Below, in pieces: positions 22,065 to 30,586 of a stretch of 64,000 nt of DNA. The stretch is taken from assembly GCA_049514555.1 (NCBI GenBank), contig JBEKUY010000007.1:1-64000 (forward strand), read 5' to 3'. The position numbers and the translations under genes were made by a program. The notes below the pieces were generated by a model that was not told where the DNA came from, made no database searches, and saw only the letters and a program-made list of their open reading frames with translations. This stretch comes from JBEKUY01 sp049514555 (GTDB taxonomy: Bacteria > Acidobacteriota > Terriglobia > Acidiferrales > UBA7541). Every line of letters begins with the position of its first letter. Position 1 is the first letter of the stretch.

Positions 22065-24287
22065 ATGCACTCGTTGAAAGCACTTGTTCTCTTTCTAGCC
22101 CTATCGCTCGCGGCTGGCGCGATGCCGTCCGCTACCCGTGCGCAAGACGAACAACCCGCTCAAACCCCTCAGACGCCGGAACAAGTGGCTTATGTAAGGA
22201 TGATCGAGGGAGAGGTCGGCTATCTTCGCGGGGATGATGACCAGGGACAGTGGAATCCTGCAGCTATCAATTCGCCGCTGGCGACTGGTGACTCGTTGTA
22301 CGCCAGTGAGAAGAGCCGAGCGGAAATCCAAGTTGGCGACAGCAGCTTCCTCCGTCTCGGCAATCTGGCTTATGTCGGGGTTCTCCAGAACTCCAATGAT
22401 ATCTTCCAGCTTAAGGTAACTTCGGGCACAGCGACACTTCGGGTCCAACAGCTCGACCGCACGTACGAGATCGACACACCTTCCTTGGCGTTCACACCGC
22501 AGCAGCCGGGCGAGTACCGCTTCGACGTGAGTGAGAATGGGGATACCGTCGTAACACTCCACGAGGGGCAAGGCGTCGCCAACATTGGTCAGCAAGGCAA
22601 CGAAACGCTCTCCGCTCCAACCAAGTTGAAGGTTGACAGCGCGACCTCGCAGACAGTGACTTCGCAGGACAGCACACGAGATTCATGGGATCAGTGGAAC
22701 CAGCAACGTGACAACCTCGCCCTCCATTCGCAGAGCCAGCAAAATGTTCCTTCCGGCGTGCAAGGTGCCGACACCCTCGATCAATACGGACACTGGGTGA
22801 ATACTCCTCAATACGGTGCAGCCTGGGCACCGAACGCAGTTGACGCGAACTGGCAGCCTTATCAGACAGGCCACTGGATCTGGATGGACCCTTATGGGTG
22901 GACCTGGGTTTCGGATGAGCCGTGGGGCTGGGCACCTTACCACTACGGACGATGGGCTTTCGTGAGCGGAGTTGGTTGGGTCTGGGTGCCCGGACAGCCG
23001 GGCCAAGTCTATGCGCCAGCCCTCGTGGCATTCGTGGGCACGGATGAATCTTTCGGATGGTTCCCATTGGGGCCAGGCGAAGCCTATGCACCGATGTACG
23101 CGACCGGGGGCGTCGTCTTTGTGCGACCGGTGCGGGAGTACGCCTTCTACTCACGCGCGATTGTCATCAACCGGGTAGATATTTACGGCCCGAGGTACAG
23201 GTACCTCCATGGGGATCGCGTGTTCTTCGAGAGAGCAACGGTGTATCGCGGCTTTCCGGTCCGTCCGCGCTACGAGAACCTTTACGCTAGGCGCGTTGAA
23301 GAGGCGCGTTTCAGAGAGCATGCGCGTTGGTCCCCGCCCGACCGCCTTCGTCATGAGAGAGAAGTTCGCGCCTTCCACAATGAACGGCCAGTCGTGAGGC
23401 CATTCGGTGAAAGGATGCGCGAAATGCCGGAGCGGGGACAATTGCGCTCCGTCAACCCGTACAGAACCGACCCGCACGGGGGAGTGGTAAAGGCTAATGT
23501 TACCCGGCCCGAGTTCACAGGGAAGCCCCCGGTCGCAAAGGGCGGAGGGAGAGGCTTCGAGCAACGAGGAACGAATGCGGGACCCTCAAAACTCGGAGAG
23601 ACGCCCAAGGCTGGCGCGAGAACGTTCCAGGTCCCGGCCAATAGCGGCAAGCCGGGGCCCGCGACGAGCGGTGCCCCCGGCCATAACGCAGTAGGCCAAA
23701 ACAATACAGGAGCATCTGCGACCGGCCCAAGGACATTTACCGTTCCTCCGGCGAACAAGACGGGGGCGGCTACAAACAATAGTCCGGGCCTCAATCCGGC
23801 GGCCCCGAGGAGCTCCGGGGCTCCAGCGAGCGGCCCGAGGACATTCACTGTTCCTTCAAACAATCGAGTCGGATCGGCAACGAGCGCTGCCTCTGGTAGT
23901 AATCCAACACCGGCGCACCCTGGCTATGCACCTCCAGTCAGTAAGGTAAGTCCAGTTCCAGGTTCTCAGGGGCAGGCACGAGCAGTTCGGCCGGGCTACA
24001 CACCGCCTCAGAGTCGAACTTCAAACATTCCTTCCGGTTCAGCACAGGGGAGCCATCCTGCCCCCAACGCGGCGGGACAACCTGCCAGGGCTTACACCCC
24101 GCCGCCTTCTCGAACTTCAAACGCTCCTGCGACGGTAAGGCCGGGGAACCAGGCTGCTAGCGGCGCACAGCGGCAACCCGCTCCGGCCAGCCATCCGCCT
24201 GTACAGCAGCAGCGAACCCAAGCGCAACAACCGCCACCAAAGGCTCAAGCACAGCCGCAGCAAACGAAGCCGAAGCAGCAGAAATAG
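22065..24287 (+). CDS. Secreted FecR-like / DUF6600 protein
   Basis: A 740-residue exported protein with a signal peptide (ALVLFLALSLAAGAMPSATRA). A FecR-like domain follows (about 40-170; VAYVRMIEGEVGYLR to SGTATLRVQQLDRTYEI). The DUF6600 region (about 240-380) is dense in Tyr, Trp, Gly and Pro (YGHWVNTPQYGAAWAP, GHWIWMDPYGWTW, WGWAPYHYGRWAF). The last 250 residues are a Pro/Ala/Gly/Gln-rich disordered tail. AGGAGG before the ATG at 22065 decides the start over an upstream GTG. Such proteins commonly accompany ECF sigma factors in Acidobacteria; the role is probably structural or sensory at the envelope. Confidence 0.82.
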   Translation: MHSLKALVLFLALSLAAGAMPSATRAQDEQPAQTPQTPEQVAYVRMIEGEVGYLRGDDDQGQWNPAAINSPLATGDSLYASEKSRAEIQVGDSSFLRLGNLAYVGVLQNSNDIFQLKVTSGTATLRVQQLDRTYEIDTPSLAFTPQQPGEYRFDVSENGDTVVTLHEGQGVANIGQQGNETLSAPTKLKVDSATSQTVTSQDSTRDSWDQWNQQRDNLALHSQSQQNVPSGVQGADTLDQYGHWVNTPQYGAAWAPNAVDANWQPYQTGHWIWMDPYGWTWVSDEPWGWAPYHYGRWAFVSGVGWVWVPGQPGQVYAPALVAFVGTDESFGWFPLGPGEAYAPMYATGGVVFVRPVREYAFYSRAIVINRVDIYGPRYRYLHGDRVFFERATVYRGFPVRPRYENLYARRVEEARFREHARWSPPDRLRHEREVRAFHNERPVVRPFGERMREMPERGQLRSVNPYRTDPHGGVVKANVTRPEFTGKPPVAKGGGRGFEQRGTNAGPSKLGETPKAGARTFQVPANSGKPGPATSGAPGHNAVGQNNTGASATGPRTFTVPPANKTGAATNNSPGLNPAAPRSSGAPASGPRTFTVPSNNRVGSATSAASGSNPTPAHPGYAPPVSKVSPVPGSQGQARAVRPGYTPPQSRTSNIPSGSAQGSHPAPNAAGQPARAYTPPPSRTSNAPATVRPGNQAASGAQRQPAPASHPPVQQQRTQAQQPPPKAQAQPQQTKPKQQK

Positions 24288-24379
24288 GTTCAGATCGGGG
24301 GAGGAAGCGTCGGGCTTCTTCCTCCGCCACCATGATTCGCTTTTCAAGAGCAAGGCCCTGAAGGGCAGGAGGACGGAAC

Positions 24380-25324
24380 ATGTTGAACACATTGGGAAAG
24401 GGAATGATCACGCTGTTTCTTCTCACGATGTTCGTTCCATGCGTTCGGGCGCAATCAAATAGCGATGAATACACAAGACAGGTCGGCCTCGCGCGCGGGT
24501 ACATGGATGAAGCGCGCTACGACGAGGCTCTGGATGCTCTGAATAAAGCATACGAAGCCAAGCCGGAGAGCGAAGCGCTTGCCCTCATGGGCTATGTGTT
24601 TCTGTTGGAGGGAAAGAGCACCGAGGCCCTGGACGTCTTCAACCAGGTGCTTTCTCAGGGGGGAACAATTGCACTTCCGTTCCAGCATATCCACGGGATC
24701 GCTGGCTCCTGCAGAGGAACACTCAATGTAAGTGCGGCGAAAGTCAGCTGGGTAAGCACCAACCAGAAAGAGAACTTCGAAACGACCGCAGCGGATATTC
24801 AAAAGGCAAGCACTTCAGAGTATGCCAACTCTAATGGAGATGGGTCGGTCTCGACGTTCCTCCAGTTTCACGCAAATGGCAAGAACTGGAAGGTGATCTA
24901 CCTCTTGCACGGGCCTGCAGCCAAGTATCAAATCGCCGGAGACCTGTGGTTCCGAGTCGTCTACGCCGGAACCGATCTGGATAACGCACGGAAGGCTAGT
25001 GCTTTGCTCGCGCGGCTCATTGGCAGTGCTGCTTCCGTCAAAGTGAATCCACCGGCCGGGCCAGGGGCAAAGGCCTCGTCTAACACGACCGCTCCTGCCA
25101 CAGCTCCCACTGCCACCACGACTTCCCAGACCAGCAGCCCGAGTGCGGCGGCTCCCGCCGCCCCCGTCGAGATCAAGGAAGGACAGACGCCGCAGGAAGT
25201 GCAGAACATGCTGGGCAAGCCGGATGACACGATCACCGTGAAGGACACGCTGGTTTACATCTACCCCACGGTGAAGGTCTATTTCGAAAAAGGCAAGCTC
25301 GTGAATGTTGAAGAACGTAAGTAG
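24380..25324 (+). CDS. Secreted TPR protein with BamE-like C-terminal domain
   Basis: A 314-residue protein with a signal peptide (GMITLFLLTMFVPCVRAQ). Two TPR-like helices-turn-helices follow at about 30-95 (GYMDEARYDEALDALNKAYE, ALALMGYVFLLEGKSTEALD). A middle beta domain (about 110-215) and a Thr/Ala/Ser linker lead to a final 50-residue domain, IKEGQTPQEVQNMLGKPDDT followed by VKVYFEKGKLVNVE, with the fold signature of SmpA/OmlA (BamE) proteins. GGAGG precedes the ATG. It should be periplasmic. It runs straight into the protease gene 12 bases later. Confidence 0.75.
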   Translation: MLNTLGKGMITLFLLTMFVPCVRAQSNSDEYTRQVGLARGYMDEARYDEALDALNKAYEAKPESEALALMGYVFLLEGKSTEALDVFNQVLSQGGTIALPFQHIHGIAGSCRGTLNVSAAKVSWVSTNQKENFETTAADIQKASTSEYANSNGDGSVSTFLQFHANGKNWKVIYLLHGPAAKYQIAGDLWFRVVYAGTDLDNARKASALLARLIGSAASVKVNPPAGPGAKASSNTTAPATAPTATTTSQTSSPSAAAPAAPVEIKEGQTPQEVQNMLGKPDDTITVKDTLVYIYPTVKVYFEKGKLVNVEERK

Positions 25325-25336
25325 TGGGGGAGCCGG

Positions 25337-26632
25337 TTGAAATCCATTTCCATTCTCGGAGTAGCTGTCCTGGCCTGCACGCTGATCTTTGCGGCGCAGT
25401 CGAAAGCAGACACCGCGGAGATAGCAAGGCAAGCCATGCCCGCGACGGTTGTGATCGAGATTCGCAACGCCCAGGGAGAGCCCGTTTCCTTCGGAAGCGG
25501 CTTTGTGGTTGATCCATCCGGGCTCATCGTTTCAAGCTTGCACGTCTTCGAAAATGCCGTGGCGGCAACGGTCAGGCTGCACGATGGGCGTGAGTTCACT
25601 GACCCGAAGATTGTCGGTTTTGACTCGCAGCACGATCTGATCGTGCTGCGAGTACGTTCGAAAGACCTTCCTGTTCTGGCGCTGGAGCGCACCGGCTCCG
25701 CCCAGGTGGGGCAGAAGATCCTGACGATCGGGAATCCCGAAGGCCTCGCTGGCTCCGTCTCAGATGGAATCGTGAGTTCCATTCGTGAGGACGACGGGGG
25801 CAAACTCTACCAGCTCACGGCCCCGGTTTCCCCTGGCAGCAGTGGCGGGCCCGTACTCAACGAAAAGGCTGAAGTGATTGGCGTCGTCGCCTTCACAATT
25901 CGGTCAGGTCAGAACCTCAATTTTGCCCGGCCGATCCAGTATGTGTTCCCGCTACTGAAGCAAACTGATTCGTTGAGTCTTGCGCAATTCACGGGGCAAC
26001 TCCTGAAGCTATCTGGTTCGAGGCAGGGTGGCCGTGACCCCACTGCGGGAACCGCCGACGAGAACTACCGTCGAGGCCTGGACCTTTATGCACAGCACAA
26101 TCTCCCAGAGGCAGTGGCAGCCTTTAAAAAGGCGATCGAACAAGACCCTGATTATTCAGAAGCCTATTTTCAAGTCGGCGCGATCCTTGCCAGTGAGACG
26201 CAGACTCAGGACCAAGCCACTCATTTCCTGGAGGAGGGGCTGAAACTGGCCCCGGAGGACAGCGTGGCGCACAGTTTGTTGGCTGTGCTTTACCGCCAGG
26301 GGCGCCGCTATAACGACTCGATTTCCGAGTCACGCAAAGCGATTGGCTTTAGTCCACAGAATCCAGCGTTCCACTTGGTCCTCGGCATCACTCTTGCTGA
26401 TAGCCAGAGGCACGAGGAGGCCATCGTTGAACTGCGCCAGGCAATTCAGCTGCGGCCCAACTATCCGCTCGCTTATTACCACCTCGCGCTCTCGTACGAA
26501 AGGACAAGCAATCCTGATGCAGCCGTCCGAGCGTGGCAGACGTTTCTTAAGCTCGCAACTGCCAGTGCCGCAACAACGGAACAAGTCAAGACAGCCCAGG
26601 AACACCTGAAGCGGATTAGGAGGCAACCATGA
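25337..26632 (+). CDS. Periplasmic trypsin-like serine protease with TPR repeats
   Basis: A 431-residue exported protein. The signal peptide is followed by an S1C/DegP-type protease domain (about 30-215) with an intact triad: His69 in SSLHVFENA, Asp100 in SQHDLIVL, Ser169 in SPGSSGGPVL. No PDZ domain is present. Instead four to five TPRs fill residues 235-425 (NYRRGLDLYAQHNLPEAVAA and following). TTG at 25337 has GGGGGAG upstream. The TPRs probably recruit substrates or partners. It shares the transcript with the flanking genes and overlaps the next by four bases. Confidence 0.87.
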   Translation: MKSISILGVAVLACTLIFAAQSKADTAEIARQAMPATVVIEIRNAQGEPVSFGSGFVVDPSGLIVSSLHVFENAVAATVRLHDGREFTDPKIVGFDSQHDLIVLRVRSKDLPVLALERTGSAQVGQKILTIGNPEGLAGSVSDGIVSSIREDDGGKLYQLTAPVSPGSSGGPVLNEKAEVIGVVAFTIRSGQNLNFARPIQYVFPLLKQTDSLSLAQFTGQLLKLSGSRQGGRDPTAGTADENYRRGLDLYAQHNLPEAVAAFKKAIEQDPDYSEAYFQVGAILASETQTQDQATHFLEEGLKLAPEDSVAHSLLAVLYRQGRRYNDSISESRKAIGFSPQNPAFHLVLGITLADSQRHEEAIVELRQAIQLRPNYPLAYYHLALSYERTSNPDAAVRAWQTFLKLATASAATTEQVKTAQEHLKRIRRQP

Positions 26633-29220
26633 GCAGAACTCCTGATTGCCTGGAGCTGGGCTCCCTCTTGCCGGAGGTCTTTATGAAAAAGAAGTTTCGA
26701 ACAGCAGCCACGGTCTTCACGGACCGTTTGATTATGGCAAGAGTCTTAGCATCCAATGATCGCACGAATTACCGGCGCATTGGAGCGCACTGGATTCTCT
26801 CGTTGGCTATCGCTTTGGGAGCGCTCGCGAGCTTCGCACACGCGCAGGCACAAAGCACGCCGTTCGTCACTGGCTTTCCCATTCATGACGCATCCGGCAA
26901 AGAGGTGAATCCCTACACGGCCCCGATAGTCAGCGTTGTGGACCATTACGCGAATGGGTTTGGCCTAAAGGACAAGAGAGTCTTAACGGTCGAAGCATAC
27001 ACTGGTGAGGAGGGCTCAGGCCCCTGCGGTCCTTCAGGTGAGCCTTGCGGGCGTTATAACCGGAATTTTCTGCCACCGCTCAACGGCCAAAGCATCTTGC
27101 ACTTTTACGTCAATGGCAGCTATGTCGGTACAACAACGGATGGAACCAGCAGGGAGGAGGTTCTGAACTATCGTGGTCATTCCGGGTACGACTACGGGTA
27201 CCCTAGGGGTACAGCTGTCTACGCGGCCCATGACGGAGATGTATTCATGCCCGCTAGCGACCCTATCCTCGGCAGCCCGCTCACCTACAACACCTTCTAC
27301 ATGATGGATGCCAGCGGATGGTCGACTTGGTACCTCCATACGGAGGTTAACTCCATCACTGTGAGAACCCCGATATGCACGATTGTGGGCCTAGCCAAGG
27401 GTGAAAAGCTGCCAGACGGGGACACCTGCGTTGGACACGTGCAGCGTGACGATCCTGTCGCGGTGGTCTGGGACACTGGCGTGCCTAGCCCTCATCTTCA
27501 CTTTGAAGTCCGAGCTGCCTGTGACTTCGGGGCGAGCACCCTGACGGGCTGCAAGGTTGTCGATCCGTATGGCTGGGAGTGGGTTGGCAACGACCCCCTA
27601 GGCGTTAACAACCCGACACAAGGAATGAGCGGTCCCGCCCCGCTATGGGATCTGGCGAGATGGAACTTGACGCAGCCACAGGTGACAGGCGCCGTAGTCG
27701 CTGTCGCGGGAAACACCTGGACGATTACGATTAATGGCAGCAATTTCGACACAACCAACCCTGTTGTTACGCTTTGGCATGCCCAGAACCTTTACTGCTT
27801 CGCTTGCGGTGACCCGCAGTCACCGGCGAATGTCAGTGTCCAACCGGGAACGGCCACGCAGTTTACCGCACAGGTTCAGATAATAGACACAACGTTGAAC
27901 CTGACCCCGGACCTCACGGTCGTAAAGGTCTCGAATGGGTCAAATGGTCCTGGGCCGCGCTCGCCCGGAACAACGCTCTCTGTCCCCACAAGTGCTCCAC
28001 CACCAACCTCCTATTCCCTTTTGCTTTATAAGACACCTGCACCCGGTGGGGGCGTGTTCTTGGGGTTCGGTGGTTTTCACTCGGCCACGGATGATGGCCA
28101 GGTGGTCTTCAACTCTGGTGTGGACCTGAACGGCGACGACATCCCTGACGTTTACTCCGACTTCATTTACAGTTCCTCGGGTCTATCTCAGGTTGCCTTT
28201 TCCGGTTTTACGCAGATTTTCAACACCGTCATGAACAGTCGGGGCGACAAGGCTTTTTCTGGCACGAATCAAGCGGCGGGCCGGACATCGGCAGGGATTT
28301 ACCTGCTCCAGGCAGGGGCCACAACTGCCATCAAGGTCGCCCAGCCGGGTGACACATGCCCTTCGCCTTGTCCGGGTCTCGCTTCGTTCTTGAATGTGGC
28401 GGGCCCTTTTGCGATTGGAGAGGCAGGCGAGGTGGTGTTCTCCGCTCAGCTCATGGGGAAAACGACGGCCTACACGTGGGTCCTTTATCTGTATTCCCCG
28501 AGCGACGGCTCTTACACGAAAGTGGCTGCTGATGGGAGTGGAGGTGACGCGACGCCCGTCGGTGGCTACTTCACATCGCAAAACTTTTTTGGTTCGGCAG
28601 GCATTGTCCCTTCCACCGGCGATGTCATCTTTAGCGACCTCGTGACAGCGGGTGCGAGTGCTGGGGGCATCTTCCGTTTCTCGCGAGCTACTGGAGCTCT
28701 CTCAAAGCTGGTCGCACAGGGCGACCCCGCACCTCCGGGTGTTACCGGCACTCTCGGCATTCCACTCGGATCGATTGGTGGTCAGAGCCTTGTCTTCTAC
28801 GCAAGCGTGAACGGCGGCAACACCAATCAAGTGATTGGGCTCATTCCCGATATAACGGTGGCTAGTTTGAGGACGACGCTGGTGGCCTCTGAGGGCGAAT
28901 CCACCGGAACTGTTGCGGGTGGAAAATTCGCTACTGCGCCAGGGAATGCTCCCCTCCCATTTGCATTTTATGGAGAAAACCTCGGTGCCCCAGAGGTTCG
29001 CAAGGACGGGTCCGTTGTCTTCTCCTCCGTGCTGGTAGGGGCCTCGAGTTGGAACGGCTCACCAACGGATGAAGGTCTTTTCCTGTGGAATGGTCGAACA
29101 TTCAGCAAGATTGTTGTAGACGGAGATCAGTTGAGCAACGGCAGAAGTGTGGAAGGCGTGGTCCAGTTCATATTGAACGACGTGGGCAACGTCTATTACT
29201 TCGCCACAACGGAGAATTAA
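26629..29220 (+). CDS. Exported M23/LytM-domain protein with IPT-like and propeller-like regions
   Basis: An 863-residue secreted protein. The signal helix (LSLAIALGALASFAHAQA) sits unusually deep, at about 57-75. An M23-type domain (about 150-300) keeps zinc-site residues His184 and Asp188 (HSGYDYGYP), YLHTEV, and His289/His291 (HLHFEV). A short IPT/TIG-like domain follows (about 350-435). The last 400 residues form repeats on a VVFNSGVDLNGDDIPDVYSD theme, typical of Acidobacterial propeller-like proteins. The ATG at 26629 overlaps the protease stop and has AGGAGG; an ATG at 26683 with its own GGAGG is an alternative. It may bind or cleave peptidoglycan. Confidence 0.8.
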   Translation: MSRTPDCLELGSLLPEVFMKKKFRTAATVFTDRLIMARVLASNDRTNYRRIGAHWILSLAIALGALASFAHAQAQSTPFVTGFPIHDASGKEVNPYTAPIVSVVDHYANGFGLKDKRVLTVEAYTGEEGSGPCGPSGEPCGRYNRNFLPPLNGQSILHFYVNGSYVGTTTDGTSREEVLNYRGHSGYDYGYPRGTAVYAAHDGDVFMPASDPILGSPLTYNTFYMMDASGWSTWYLHTEVNSITVRTPICTIVGLAKGEKLPDGDTCVGHVQRDDPVAVVWDTGVPSPHLHFEVRAACDFGASTLTGCKVVDPYGWEWVGNDPLGVNNPTQGMSGPAPLWDLARWNLTQPQVTGAVVAVAGNTWTITINGSNFDTTNPVVTLWHAQNLYCFACGDPQSPANVSVQPGTATQFTAQVQIIDTTLNLTPDLTVVKVSNGSNGPGPRSPGTTLSVPTSAPPPTSYSLLLYKTPAPGGGVFLGFGGFHSATDDGQVVFNSGVDLNGDDIPDVYSDFIYSSSGLSQVAFSGFTQIFNTVMNSRGDKAFSGTNQAAGRTSAGIYLLQAGATTAIKVAQPGDTCPSPCPGLASFLNVAGPFAIGEAGEVVFSAQLMGKTTAYTWVLYLYSPSDGSYTKVAADGSGGDATPVGGYFTSQNFFGSAGIVPSTGDVIFSDLVTAGASAGGIFRFSRATGALSKLVAQGDPAPPGVTGTLGIPLGSIGGQSLVFYASVNGGNTNQVIGLIPDITVASLRTTLVASEGESTGTVAGGKFATAPGNAPLPFAFYGENLGAPEVRKDGSVVFSSVLVGASSWNGSPTDEGLFLWNGRTFSKIVVDGDQLSNGRSVEGVVQFILNDVGNVYYFATTEN

Positions 29221-29221
29221 G

Positions 29222-30484
29222 ATGCGCAGACTGCGTGGTTACCATCTGGCCTTTTTGTTGTGCTCGGTTGCCTTGCCGGAACCTGGGTGGGCGCAGAGCG
29301 CGGGAGGAATGGCCGCGACGATCACTAACGTGCGCTATACGCCGGTAGCATTTCCTCAGCTGGTCCAGTTGAGCAACTTCAATACGACTACCATAACTCT
29401 CGCCGCGTCAGACGCCAATGGAGGCGCGTTGACCTATAGTCTTGTCAGCGGGCCGTCGCTCGGCTCTGTAGGAGCGCTCGACCCCGCCAGTGGCCAAATC
29501 CAATACACTCCTCCTGCCGGGTTTTCGACGACTGACAGCTTCACGTTTTTGGTAAGCGACGGAGTTCTATCGAGCGAAACGGCCACGGTGACGATTTTTG
29601 CTCCGAAACCGTCAGTCAGACTCTCAGCGGCATCTCTTGACCTAGGAAGCCAGGTTAAAGGCGTAAAGAGCTCAAGCCGGACAGTTACAATCAACAACAC
29701 CTCCGTCGCGTCTCTCAGTATCGGCGCGATTGCAATTAACGGAACGAATGCGACCGATTTTGCGATCGAGAATACGGGGACGTGTCCCAGCAATGGGTCG
29801 CTGGCGGCAGGTGGAGGCTGCACGGTGGCTATCAGTTTCACTCCGGGCGGAACGGGAGCACGGTCGGCGACGCTGACCACCACCGATAACGCTCCTGACA
29901 GTCCACAAAACCTTGCTCTCACTGGGAACGGAACTGACTACTCGGTTGACCTCGCACCAAGTGGGTCAGCATCCACCAGTGTGAGCGCAGGTCAGACGGC
30001 AACGTATAACCTCCAGATTTCATCGACGAATGGGTTCACCGGGACGGTCACACTGAGTTGCAGCGGGGCGCCGGCGCATGCTTCCTGCACGCCGAATCCC
30101 CCAACGCTGAACATAACCGGCACGACGGCAGCATTCAGTGTGAACGTCGCAACTGCAGCGCGGTCCTCCTCGGCACCGGGGATCATCCGCTTCACGGGTC
30201 GGCCTACGAACTTCGTGCCTTTGTTCAGTGCTGCTCTCGGGCTGTTCGTGATTCTTCTAGCTGCCATGCGTCTCCAGGGGTTGAGGAGATGGCGCCCAGC
30301 AACGCTCTTGTTCGGCGTGTTCCTGCTTTCGCTAGTCTTGGCGAGTTGTGGGGGAGGCGGTGGAGGCTCCAGTGCGCCACCTCCTGTCCAAACAGGGACG
30401 CCGACAGGCACCTACGCGCTGACCGTGACCGGCGCGTCCGGTGGCGCCAGCCGAAACCTGGCATTGACACTTACGGTGCAGTGA
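29222..30484 (+). CDS. Ig-like / choice-of-anchor D surface protein
   Basis: A 420-residue exported protein. A signal peptide ends near WAQS. A cadherin/Ig-like domain (about 40-130; GGALTYSLVSGPSLGSVGAL, then DSFTFLVSDG) is followed by an ASPM-SPD-2-Hydin type choice-of-anchor D domain (about 135-240; LDLGSQVKGVKSSSRTVTIN) and another beta domain. Near the C-terminus are a membrane helix, an RRWRP motif and a second hydrophobic segment containing LASCGGGGGGSS, an arrangement frequent in Acidobacterial surface proteins. It begins one base after the preceding stop. Confidence 0.8.
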   Translation: MRRLRGYHLAFLLCSVALPEPGWAQSAGGMAATITNVRYTPVAFPQLVQLSNFNTTTITLAASDANGGALTYSLVSGPSLGSVGALDPASGQIQYTPPAGFSTTDSFTFLVSDGVLSSETATVTIFAPKPSVRLSAASLDLGSQVKGVKSSSRTVTINNTSVASLSIGAIAINGTNATDFAIENTGTCPSNGSLAAGGGCTVAISFTPGGTGARSATLTTTDNAPDSPQNLALTGNGTDYSVDLAPSGSASTSVSAGQTATYNLQISSTNGFTGTVTLSCSGAPAHASCTPNPPTLNITGTTAAFSVNVATAARSSSAPGIIRFTGRPTNFVPLFSAALGLFVILLAAMRLQGLRRWRPATLLFGVFLLSLVLASCGGGGGGSSAPPPVQTGTPTGTYALTVTGASGGASRNLALTLTVQ

Positions 30485-30494
30485 GGAGGCAAGA

Positions 30495-30554
30495 ATGAAG
30501 CATGCAGACAGACCATTTGCACGTTCAAGGTCGAGTGGGGAGAGCAGTTTGTAG
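30495..30554 (+). other. Possible 19-codon leader ORF
   Basis: Immediately after the anchor-protein stop, GAGGAGG precedes an ATG that opens 19 codons (MKHADRPFARSRSSGESSL). It ends 32 bases before the BNR-repeat gene. The strong ribosome site is the only evidence; it may be incidental. Confidence 0.2.
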
Positions 30555-30586
30555 GCATCATATGCCAATCGAAGGAGGGTAGAGCC

